Assembly (NCBI GenBank): GCA_964373615.1
Contig: CAYJVP010000010.1
Span: 1 to 20,216, forward strand
From: CAYJVP01 sp964373615
GTDB lineage: Bacteria; Patescibacteriota; Patescibacteriia; UBA9934; GWF2-40-263
Direction of reading: 5' to 3'
DNA length: 20,216 nucleotides
This document shows positions 13,744 through 19,894 of this stretch, in pieces. Positions within the stretch are counted from its first letter, which is position 1. Every line of letters starts with the position of its first letter. Below the pieces are notes generated by a model. It was not told the origin of the DNA and did not search any database. It saw only the letters and a program-made list of their open reading frames with translations. The position numbers and the translations under genes are program-made.

Positions 13744-13762
13744 CCGACACTAAGTGACGGTA
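13744..13762. repeat. Transposase-linked palindrome, copy 4 (hybrid arms)
   Basis: CCGACACT-A-AGTGACGGTA, identical to copy 3 from CCG onward; its first bases are lost in the N gap. It lies nine bases before the nth start. Confidence 0.75.
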
Positions 13763-13770
13763 CCACGTAT

Positions 13771-14517
13771 ATGATGGTCAGTGAAAGAGAAATTGAATGG
13801 GTCCTTCACACGTTGCGCAAACGGTTTTCGAATCCTGGAGCGATGGAAGTCGGAGACCCGTATCGGACGCTGGTGGCTGTGATTCTTTCCGCGCGGACGC
13901 GGGACGAGCAGGTGCTGAAGCTCCTTCCGAAATTTTTTTCGGTATTCCCAACGCCGCAGAAATTAGCAAAAGCCGATTTTGACGCGATCGCGTCAAAAGT
14001 GAATACGATCGGCATGTATCGCCAGAAGGCGAGACGTTTGCACGAGATGGCCAAAATCATTGTCGAACGATACGATGGGAATATTCCGGACACGATGGAG
14101 GAGTTGGTTCGTCTCCCGGGCGTTGGGAGGAAAACAGCGAGCGTCGTCCTCGTCGCCTGTTTTGGCAAGCCCGCGATTGCGGTAGACACGCATGTGCACC
14201 GAGTGACCAATCGTCTCGGATGGGTTTCCGCCATAGGCGGATCCGCCTCCGGCGGAAAAACAAAAACGCCGGAAAAAACGGAACAGGCGCTTCTCACACT
14301 TGTCCCGGAAAATCTCCACCGAGTCGTCAATCGCGTCTTCGTAAAATTTGGCCGATACATTTGCATCCCAGGTCGCCCGCGCTGTTGGATGTGTCCCATT
14401 CGCGATTATTGTCAGTATCCAAAGAAGAATCTTATCGCTCCGCGCGATGCCGATGAGATCCGTCGTGATCTGAAACGGCGCGAAAAAGAACTTGAAACAT
14501 TACGTCGAGCCGTATGA
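13771..14517 (+). CDS. nth: Endonuclease III (DNA glycosylase/AP lyase)
   Basis: Removes oxidised pyrimidines and cuts at the abasic site. The 248-residue product is longer than the ~211-residue E. coli enzyme. The helix-hairpin-helix LPGVGRKTA contains catalytic K121, and D139 is in AVDTHVHRVTNRLG. The iron-sulfur ligands C198, C205, C208 and C214 have the family spacing Cx6Cx2Cx5C. The extra length comes from ~12 residues (about 152-163, SAIGGSASGGKT) coded by a palindrome insertion (14225-14258), and from a charged C-terminal helix after the cluster. ATG at 13771 or 13774 are both possible; no Shine-Dalgarno site. The frame runs back through the N gap, but that is an artefact. Overlaps the PAP2 gene by four bases (ATGA). 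Confidence 0.94.
   Translation: MMVSEREIEWVLHTLRKRFSNPGAMEVGDPYRTLVAVILSARTRDEQVLKLLPKFFSVFPTPQKLAKADFDAIASKVNTIGMYRQKARRLHEMAKIIVERYDGNIPDTMEELVRLPGVGRKTASVVLVACFGKPAIAVDTHVHRVTNRLGWVSAIGGSASGGKTKTPEKTEQALLTLVPENLHRVVNRVFVKFGRYICIPGRPRCWMCPIRDYCQYPKKNLIAPRDADEIRRDLKRREKELETLRRAV
14225..14258. repeat. GC-rich double palindrome inserted in nth
   Basis: TTTCCGCC (14225-14232) pairs with GGCGGAAA (14251-14258), and the centre GGCGGATCCGCC (14236-14247) is itself a perfect palindrome. It can fold as one long hairpin or as two CCGCC-NNN-GGCGG hairpins. The same CCGCC-NNN-GGCGG core occurs at 85-97. Confidence 0.75.
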
Positions 14518-15035
14518 GTCATCTTGATAAAAAAATATCTGAAGTGTTCGTCAACGCGACGCGCCGGTCGAGACTCCTCACCTTTTTTGCGTCCATTGGC
14601 GCGTCCCACGTTATTTGGCTTGTGCTCGGGATGGCCTATGCAACGAGCTGGTACCACTCGGGTGCGGACACGGGACCGGAAAAGGTGCGTGCCCTGACCG
14701 TCTTTCTTGTCCTTGCGTGGCTGTTGACGCTTATTCTTGAGTATTTATTTCGACGGCATCGTCCATTTGAGCACGGACCCAAACCGCTCATCGAAATGCT
14801 TTTGAAAACTCCGTCGTTTCCGTCTGGACACGCCACGATCTCTTTTGCGATCGCCTCGGCGATGTATTTTGTTGACGCGACGCTTTTTTCGTGGTACGTG
14901 GCCGCGGCCGTATTCATCTCTCTTTCTCGCGTGGCGGTTGGCGTGCATTACCTCTCCGATGTGATCGCTGGCGCGGTCGTGGGAACTTTGGTACCGTGGG
15001 GGCTCATGTATGTGGCGTTTTACGTTTTGATGTGA
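14514..15035 (+). CDS. PAP2-family membrane phosphatase
   Basis: A lipid phosphatase of the PAP2 superfamily. Small bacterial members often dephosphorylate undecaprenyl pyrophosphate or phosphatidic acid, but the substrate is not determined. The 173-residue product has about four to five hydrophobic segments (roughly 22-45, 60-80, 107-122, 126-142, 150-172). Active-site motifs are RRHRP (80-84), PSFPSGHA (100-107) and SRVAVGVHYLSD (138-149), with H106, R139, H145 and D149. In motif 1 (Kx6RP) the usual Lys is E76. It overlaps nth by four bases; the nucleotidyltransferase gene follows after 12 bases. With mltG downstream, an envelope role is plausible. Confidence 0.85.
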   Translation: MSHLDKKISEVFVNATRRSRLLTFFASIGASHVIWLVLGMAYATSWYHSGADTGPEKVRALTVFLVLAWLLTLILEYLFRRHRPFEHGPKPLIEMLLKTPSFPSGHATISFAIASAMYFVDATLFSWYVAAAVFISLSRVAVGVHYLSDVIAGAVVGTLVPWGLMYVAFYVLM

Positions 15036-15047
15036 TGTCCGGAACGT

Positions 15048-15530
15048 ATGAACAAAAAGGTGATTGCCGTTTCCGGAGGGTTTGATCCGATTCATGTCGG
15101 CCACATTCGCATGATTCAGGAGGCCGCGGCGCTCGGCGATGAGCTCGTGGTTATTTTGAATAATGACCATTGGCTCATGAAGAAGAAGGGATGCGTGTTC
15201 ATGCCACAGGAACAACGGAAAGAAATTCTCGAATCGATCAAAGGGGTAACGCGTGTTGTCTACACGTGCCACGAGCCAAACGACGAAGATCACAGCGTGT
15301 GTCGCGAGTTGCGAGAGATTCGACCGCATGTATTTGCCAACGGCGGCGACCGTTTTGCTGACAACATCCCAGAGGCGGTTTTGTGTCGTGAGCTCGGGAT
15401 CGAAACGATTTTTAACGTTGGCCAAGGGGGAAAGGTGCAATCAAGTTCTTGGTTGACGGCGGCGGATCGTCTTGAACGCGATTGTTTTTGTGGGTCTGGA
15501 AAAAAGTACGTTTCTTGTCACGGAGACTAA
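15048..15530 (+). CDS. Cytidylyltransferase-like nucleotidyltransferase with SEC-C tail
   Basis: A Rossmann-fold nucleotidyltransferase that would activate a small phosphorylated substrate with CTP or ATP (as do glycerol-3-phosphate cytidylyltransferase and heptose-phosphate adenylyltransferase). The 160-residue product has SGGFDPIHVGHIRMI with the catalytic H16-x-G-H19, EQRKEIL near 55-61, and QSSSW (131-135) where the family's second motif (ISSTxI) is expected. The last 15 residues, C146-x-C148-x8-C157-H158, match a SEC-C zinc motif like the one at the end of SecA. This is an unusual fusion for such a small enzyme. ATG at 15048 is in line with homologues. Probably co-transcribed with the PAP2 and mltG genes. 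Confidence 0.8.
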   Translation: MNKKVIAVSGGFDPIHVGHIRMIQEAAALGDELVVILNNDHWLMKKKGCVFMPQEQRKEILESIKGVTRVVYTCHEPNDEDHSVCRELREIRPHVFANGGDRFADNIPEAVLCRELGIETIFNVGQGGKVQSSSWLTAADRLERDCFCGSGKKYVSCHGD

Positions 15531-15536
15531 GTTCCT

Positions 15537-16331
15537 ATGAGAACACGGGCGATCTTGATTGTCTTAGCGGCGGGTGTCCTGCTTTTTTGGAGCTTCTTTT
15601 TTTGGAGGAAGGCGCCCGCAGAAGACCCGATCGTTCCGGCCCCGGAGGTCACGATCACCATTCCAGAGGGCTTCACGCTTCAGAAAATCGGACAGCGCGT
15701 GAGAGAAGCGCTCCCGCATATTTCCGAAGAGGAGTGGATGCGTGCGGTTTCCGCAGAGTCTCTATTTGAAAGTGACTCTTTTGTCCGAAACGCAAAAAAA
15801 TCCGACGATGTTGACCTCGAGGGGTATCTTTTCCCAGAGACGTATCGATTTTTTTCGGACGCATCCGCCGAGGACGTCGTGGGAAAAATGCTGAGACAAA
15901 TGGACGACGAGGTCTCTCCTCTCTGGTTTCCGGATTCGGAACTCACCTTGCACGAAATCCTCACCTTAGCTTCGATGATCGAGCGAGAAGTTCGCACGGA
16001 CGCAGATCGCGCGCTCGTGGCTGATATCTTCCTGCGTCGTCTTGATACTGGTATGGCGCTCCAAGCCGACTCCACGGTGAACTACGTGACCGGGAGCAAC
16101 ACACCGTCCGTCTCAAACAAGGATCGTCAGATTGACTCACGTTGGAATACTTACCTTTACCCTGGACTTCCACCCGGGCCGATTGCCAGCCCCGGGCTTG
16201 CGTCCATCACCGCCGTGGTGTTTCCAGAGGCAAACGAATATTGGTATTTCCTTACGGACGCCGAGGGCGTCGTGCACTACGCACGCACGAATGACGAGCA
16301 CAATGCGAATAAAGCAAACTATCTTCGCTAA
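15537..16331 (+). CDS. mltG: Endolytic murein transglycosylase, MltG/YceG family
   Basis: MltG cleaves nascent glycan strands at the outer face of the cytoplasmic membrane and sets their length. The 264-residue product is shorter than the ~340-residue E. coli protein. It has an N-terminal membrane anchor (about residues 5-23). A LysM-like segment, ITIPEGFTLQKIGQRV, lies at ~40-55. The catalytic domain has GYLFPETY (97-103), catalytic E149 in LASMIEREV, LQADSTVNYV and NTYLYPGLPPGPIASPG. The missing length is mainly in the N-terminal linker. The start is six bases after the previous stop. Its 3' end overlaps the first codons of the helicase gene by 29 bases. Confidence 0.92.
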   Translation: MRTRAILIVLAAGVLLFWSFFFWRKAPAEDPIVPAPEVTITIPEGFTLQKIGQRVREALPHISEEEWMRAVSAESLFESDSFVRNAKKSDDVDLEGYLFPETYRFFSDASAEDVVGKMLRQMDDEVSPLWFPDSELTLHEILTLASMIEREVRTDADRALVADIFLRRLDTGMALQADSTVNYVTGSNTPSVSNKDRQIDSRWNTYLYPGLPPGPIASPGLASITAVVFPEANEYWYFLTDAEGVVHYARTNDEHNANKANYLR

Positions 16332-18429
16332 GCGTGTGAAAGAATTCGTGCTCCAACCATCCTTTGATCCATCGTCGTGCAAGATCGATTATCGTAAAGA
16401 GTTGAACGACGAACAGCTCGATGTCGTCCTCCACGGCGATGGGCCGTGTCTTGTGCTCGCCGGAGCGGGATCTGGCAAAACGCGCACGATTACGTATCGC
16501 GTCGCGTATCTGATCGAGAACGGCGTGGCGCCAGAGCACATTCTTTTGCTTACGTTTACAAACAAAGCGGCGCGCGAGATGCTTTCGCGCGTCGAATCGT
16601 TGCTCGGCCTTCAGGCGCACGGCATTTGGGGAGGCACATTTCACTCGGTGGCGAATCGGATCTTGCGGCGATACGCGTCTTTTGTCGGACACACATCAGA
16701 TTTTACGATTCTCGATCAGGAAGACGCGAAGGATCTCATGAAGCTGTGCGCAAAAGAACTCGGGGTCGATCCAAAGGAGCGACGTTTTCCTTCGCCAGCG
16801 GTCTTACACGGACTCGTGAGTTACGCACGCAACGCGGCAAAGACGATGCGAGAGGCCGTTGAACGAAAGCATCCAAATTTTTTTGACCTTATTCCCGTCA
16901 TGGAGCAGGCCACCGAGCGATACGAGGCACGCAAACGTCAGGCTAATGCCATGGACTTTGACGATTTGCTTTTGCTTCTTCGTAAGCTGTTGCATGAGCG
17001 ACCAGACATCTGTGAGAAATTGTCCAGCCAATTTCACTATGTGTTGGTTGACGAATACCAAGACACAAACGTTGTCCAAGCAGAGATTGTGAGGGCGCTC
17101 TCTTCGACTCATGGCAACCTGCTTGTGGTCGGCGACGACGCGCAAAGCATCTACTCTTTTCGTGCGGCCGAAATTCGGAACATCCTTGCGTTTCCAAAGC
17201 TGTACGCAAACACACACGTCTTTCGCTTGACGACAAATTATCGTTCGACCCCCGAGATCCTGGGTCTTGCGAATGCCGTCATTGCGCAGAATCGAGATCA
17301 GTTTCAAAAAAAACTCGCGGCCGTGCGCGGCTCGCTCGAAAAACCGCACCTCGTGCCCGCGAGGAATGCGCAAGAGGAGGCGCAATACATTGCCGAGCAG
17401 ATGCTTCTTCTGCGCGACGAGGGGGTTAAACTCAACAACATGGCCGTGCTGTTCCGCGCGGCATTTCTCTCGCAAGCGCTTGAATTTGAACTCATGAAAC
17501 GCGACGTTCCCTACGAATATCGAGGTGGCATGAAGTTTTTTGAACGCGCTCATATCAAGGATGTGATCGCTCATTTACGTCTTGTCGCCAACCACAAAGA
17601 CGAGATGGCTTGGCTGCGCGTTCTTGGACTGCAGCCTGGCTTTGGGTTTGCCACAAGTGAGAAAGTGACGAGTGCGCTTCGAGTTTGTGAGACGTTGGAG
17701 CAGGTTTTTGATGCCGCCATTTCATTTGGTTCCCGAGCCGAACAAGGATGGTCGAGCTGCCGAGCGATTCTTAAAAAAATGACCGCGTGCGATGGTCGAA
17801 CATCGGACATGATTCGCGCCGTGGTCGCGAGTTCGTACCGTGATCACCTGGAGGCTGAATATCCAGACTTCATGGATCGTCTGGACGACCTGGAACAATT
17901 TGCCCTGTTTGCCGAAGGCGCGAAGGACCTCAAGGGTTTCTTGGATGAAGTGTCATTGACAGAGACATTTGGGGCTCGGGGTTCGAGGCTCGAAACGCAG
18001 GATGAAGAACGCGCGGTTCTCTCGACCATTCACCAAGCGAAAGGGCTCGAGTGGGATGCGGTGTTTGTCATGGGACTGACCGACAACGCCTTTCCAAACC
18101 CACGCGCGCTCGAAGAGGACGGAGGGATCGAGGAAGAACGTCGTCTTTTCTACGTGGCGTCCACTCGCGCCCGCCGTCACCTGTTTCTCACCTATGCGGT
18201 CACGAGCGGTTACGATACATTAACGATGAACCAGCCATCAATGTTCGTTGAAGAGCTCCCGGATGGGGTATGCGAAGAGATAAAACTTCGCCGCACGTTC
18301 ACAGGCTCGCCGTATTCGGCGTCTGGTTTCGACGACGAACCAACGATCGTTCTTGACGATCTTGGTGAGCGGATAAAAAAGAAAGCTTCACACGTCCAAG
18401 GATTTTTACGAAGTGTCGATGAACTCTAG
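16303..18429 (+). CDS. UvrD/PcrA/Rep-type superfamily 1 DNA helicase
   Basis: A 3'-5' DNA helicase of the UvrD/PcrA/Rep group, active in repair and replication restart. The 708-residue product has all SF1 motifs in order: Q-motif LNDEQLDVV (~34-42), Walker A AGAGSGKT (53-60), LLLTFTNKAAREM, Walker B as VDEYQDT (~250), VVGDDAQSIYSFRAAE, FRLTTNYRSTPEIL, STIHQAKGLEWDAVFVMG and ERRLFYVASTRARRHL. The C-terminal Tudor-like domain of PcrA is not obvious. The start is uncertain: ATG 16303 (overlaps mltG by 29 bases), ATG 16291, or GTG 16336 just after the mltG stop; none has a clear Shine-Dalgarno site. I cannot separate UvrD from PcrA or Rep here. Confidence 0.93.
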   Translation: MRIKQTIFAKRVKEFVLQPSFDPSSCKIDYRKELNDEQLDVVLHGDGPCLVLAGAGSGKTRTITYRVAYLIENGVAPEHILLLTFTNKAAREMLSRVESLLGLQAHGIWGGTFHSVANRILRRYASFVGHTSDFTILDQEDAKDLMKLCAKELGVDPKERRFPSPAVLHGLVSYARNAAKTMREAVERKHPNFFDLIPVMEQATERYEARKRQANAMDFDDLLLLLRKLLHERPDICEKLSSQFHYVLVDEYQDTNVVQAEIVRALSSTHGNLLVVGDDAQSIYSFRAAEIRNILAFPKLYANTHVFRLTTNYRSTPEILGLANAVIAQNRDQFQKKLAAVRGSLEKPHLVPARNAQEEAQYIAEQMLLLRDEGVKLNNMAVLFRAAFLSQALEFELMKRDVPYEYRGGMKFFERAHIKDVIAHLRLVANHKDEMAWLRVLGLQPGFGFATSEKVTSALRVCETLEQVFDAAISFGSRAEQGWSSCRAILKKMTACDGRTSDMIRAVVASSYRDHLEAEYPDFMDRLDDLEQFALFAEGAKDLKGFLDEVSLTETFGARGSRLETQDEERAVLSTIHQAKGLEWDAVFVMGLTDNAFPNPRALEEDGGIEEERRLFYVASTRARRHLFLTYAVTSGYDTLTMNQPSMFVEELPDGVCEEIKLRRTFTGSPYSASGFDDEPTIVLDDLGERIKKKASHVQGFLRSVDEL

Positions 18430-18433
18430 AGGT

Positions 18434-18988
18434 ATGTACACACATTCAGGATTTCGTCGGCGAAGCCCACGCCGTGTGAAGCCGATCTTGACGACGTTCA
18501 GTCTCGCGATCGTCTGCGCCGGTCTGTTTGTCTATGGGATTTATCATTTTCGTTTCGAGAAAAAAGAAGTAGAGAACACGGCGATCCGTGCGACAGACGC
18601 GGAGGTTGCCGGCACGCTCGTGAGCATTCCAGGTTCGACGGGAAAGGATCGTGAAGCTGAACTTGTCGACGTCAGTGGCGGAAGCGCGTCTGGCGTTGCC
18701 ATTCGTAGCACGTCGGATGATCGCTTTTCGCATTCGGTAAAGGCGGTTCTTCCAGAAATCGATCGCGAGGCTTTTTTCTATGAGGGATGGTTGCTTCGAA
18801 AAGTTCCGTTCGATTTTTTTTCAACGGGTGAAATGGTGACGAACTCTCTCGGGGAGTTTGTTCTTGAGTGGGAAGGGCCGCTTGGGGAGAATTTCAATGA
18901 CTATACAAAGGTTGTGATTACCCTTGAGGCGAGAGACGGCAATCCTGATCCTGCACAGCACATTCTAGAGGGAGAGTTTACACACTAA
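18434..18988 (+). CDS. Small membrane-anchored protein, possible anti-sigma-K-like domain
   Basis: Not confidently recognised. The 184-residue product has a short Arg-rich N-terminus, one membrane segment (about residues 18-38), a low-complexity linker, and a globular C-terminal part starting near VKAVLPEIDREAFFYEGWLLRKV. The phrases FYEGWLLRK, FSTGEM and VVITLEARDGNPDPAQHILEG resemble the C-terminal domain of RskA-type anti-sigma factors as I recall it; this is a weak assignment. ATG 18434 follows AGAGGT closely, like the tsf start; ATG 18419 and GTG 18413 are alternatives that overlap the helicase stop. It is the last gene before a strong terminator. Confidence 0.7.
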   Translation: MYTHSGFRRRSPRRVKPILTTFSLAIVCAGLFVYGIYHFRFEKKEVENTAIRATDAEVAGTLVSIPGSTGKDREAELVDVSGGSASGVAIRSTSDDRFSHSVKAVLPEIDREAFFYEGWLLRKVPFDFFSTGEMVTNSLGEFVLEWEGPLGENFNDYTKVVITLEARDGNPDPAQHILEGEFTH

Positions 18989-19018
18989 AGGGACCTTTGC
19001 AAAGGTCCCTTTCGTGTG
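18981..19018 (+). terminator. Perfect long-stem terminator
   Basis: AAAGGGACCTTT (18987-18998) and its complement AAAGGTCCCTTT (19001-19012) form 12 perfect pairs, extended by CACAC/GTGTG. It overlaps the stop codon of the preceding gene. It works in both orientations. Its core, GGGACCTTTGCAAA, is close to the arm of the 129-bp palindromes (GGGACCTCTGCAAAA). Confidence 0.8.
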
Positions 19019-19068
19019 CGGAGTCTAGAAAATTCCGCGTCTTTCTTTGGTTATGCACAGAACACCCC

Positions 19069-19096
19069 TTGATTTTTTTTTACCGTTATGTATGAT
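19069..19096 (+). promoter_or_regulatory. Promoter of the coiled-coil gene
   Basis: TTGATT (19069-19074), 16 bases, TATGAT (19091-19096) predicts a start near 19103. If so, the chosen ATG at 19106 would be on a leaderless mRNA. Confidence 0.5.
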
Positions 19097-19105
19097 GGAG
19101 TTGAT

Positions 19106-19486
19106 ATGGAGGGTGAGCCGACAAACAGGGAGATCCTAGAAGCAATCAACGTCTTTTCCGAGAACGTTGATCAGCGTTTTTCAAATTTAGAGACGGACGT
19201 CAAGATTCTCAAGACCGATGTCGCCTGTCTCAAGACCGATGTCGCCTGTCTCAAGACCGATGTCGCCTGTCTCAAGACCGATGTGGGCGCTCTAAAAACT
19301 GACGTTGGGTATCTCAAGACCGCTATGGTGACAAAGGATTATCTTGACGATAAGTTGGCACAGTTCAAGATCGGATTGAAAGATTCCGCGGCTCGGTTCG
19401 GGCGGCAGGTCAACCGGCTCATTGTCGAGCTTCATAAAGGCGGGGTGCTGAGCGCCGAGCAGGTCGTCCAGATCCGCGCGGATTAA
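19106..19486 (+). CDS. Coiled-coil protein built of LKTDVxx heptads
   Basis: Function unknown. The 126-residue product has a short N-terminal helix (PTNREILEAINVFSENVDQRFSNLE), six or seven heptads of the form LKTDVAC/LKTDVGA (about residues 31-75), then KDYLDDKLAQFKIGLKD and a C-terminal helix. Leu at position 1 and Val at position 5 of each heptad form a continuous hydrophobic stripe, so it should be a parallel or antiparallel coiled coil. The DNA of four heptads is a nearly exact 21-bp tandem repeat. ATG 19106 has GGAG at 19097-19100; ATG 19088 is also in frame but lies in the promoter. It stands alone between a terminator and the CRISPR-linked RNA. I see no signal peptide. Confidence 0.75.
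   Translation: MEGEPTNREILEAINVFSENVDQRFSNLETDVKILKTDVACLKTDVACLKTDVACLKTDVGALKTDVGYLKTAMVTKDYLDDKLAQFKIGLKDSAARFGRQVNRLIVELHKGGVLSAEQVVQIRAD
19208..19291 (+). repeat. 21-bp tandem repeat encoding coiled-coil heptads
   Basis: Three identical units (19208-19228, 19229-19249, 19250-19270) and a fourth changed at its end (19271-19291) each encode LKTDVxx. Two more diverged units follow (19292-19312, 19313-19333). Units of 21 bp keep both frame and heptad phase, so the number can change by slippage without breaking the protein. Confidence 0.95.
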
Positions 19487-19509
19487 GTTCGGAGTCGAGG
19501 CGCAGGGCC

Positions 19510-19538
19510 TTGACTTTTTTGTTTGGGTGTTTTAGGGT
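19510..19538 (+). promoter_or_regulatory. Promoter of the CRISPR-linked RNA
   Basis: TTGACT (19510-19515), 17 bases, TAGGGT (19533-19538). The start is predicted near 19545, at the first stem of the structured RNA. The -35 is good and the -10 is moderate. Confidence 0.55.
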
Positions 19539-19544
19539 AAGTCG

Positions 19545-19894
19545 TCGTCCAGTCTGCTCTCGGGCAGATCAGACGATCGAGGCTCCCCGTACCAGGGGAT
19601 TCGTGACAGCCTCGCCCTCACGGGTGTGGCGGTCCATGTCTTCGGACGTGGAACGCCTGCTGGTAACGACTTCGGTCGTAAGCCAGCGTTGCACCAGATC
19701 TGGGGGAAAATCCCCTGTCGAGCTTCGGCCCGACAGACCAGAGCCGCGCTCTGGATCTCTTGACCGGCGTTGCCCTTTGCCCCTCTGACGGCCATGGGCG
19801 AAGAACAGGCGTGGAACACCCCCCTCCTGACTCTTTTCCCCAAACAGCCGGATGGTGTTCGGAAACGAACCTCAACCGAGCGGAATTGGCTCGG
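19545..19894 (+). ncRNA. Structured RNA abutting the CRISPR array, tracrRNA-like
   Basis: About 350 nt with dense, mutually compatible stems on the plus strand. These are TCGTC/GACGA enclosing TCTGC/GCAGA (19545-19576); CGAGGC/GCCTCG enclosing TCCCC/GGGGA (19578-19614); GGCG/CGCC enclosing TCCATGTC-TTCG-GACGTGGA (19628-19657); and GCTGG/CCAGC enclosing ACGAC-TTCG-GTCGT (19659-19687). A three-way domain AGATC/GATCT (19696-19758) holds GGGGA/TCCCC, CTGTCG/CGACAG (UUCG tip) and CCAGAGC/GCTCTGG. Then come an anti-repeat (19811-19832), GTTCG-GAAA-CGAAC (19857-19870) and CCGAGC/GCTCGG (19876-19894), the last ending one base before the first CRISPR repeat. UUCG and GAAA loops fit only plus-strand transcription. 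It does not resemble RNase P RNA or tmRNA to me. The anti-repeat and position argue for a tracrRNA or an equivalent guide scaffold. Confidence 0.7.
19811..19832 (+). promoter_or_regulatory. Anti-repeat complementary to the CRISPR repeat
   Basis: CACCCCCCTCCTGACT (19817-19832) pairs antiparallel with AGTTAGGAGAGGGGTG of the CRISPR repeat: 14 Watson-Crick pairs, one G-U and one A-C mismatch. After a small bulge GTG (19811-19813) can pair with the repeat's terminal CAC. A second, shorter complement, CCCCTCT at 19780-19786, matches AGAGGGG of the repeat. Confidence 0.7.

Noticed and set aside
13597..13770. nth frame open across the N gap back into the transposase gene
   Set aside because: The gap length is a placeholder and the upstream residues are palindrome-coded, so the fusion is an artefact.
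19510..19788. 92-codon plus-strand ORF in the CRISPR-linked RNA
   Set aside because: It starts with TTG inside the -35 element and runs through stable RNA stems; no protein-like pattern.
19545..19894. RNase P RNA or tmRNA as identity of the CRISPR-linked RNA
   Set aside because: I found no RNase P conserved GAGGAAAGTCC or ACAGAA regions and no tmRNA ends or tag ORF; the anti-repeat gives a better explanation.
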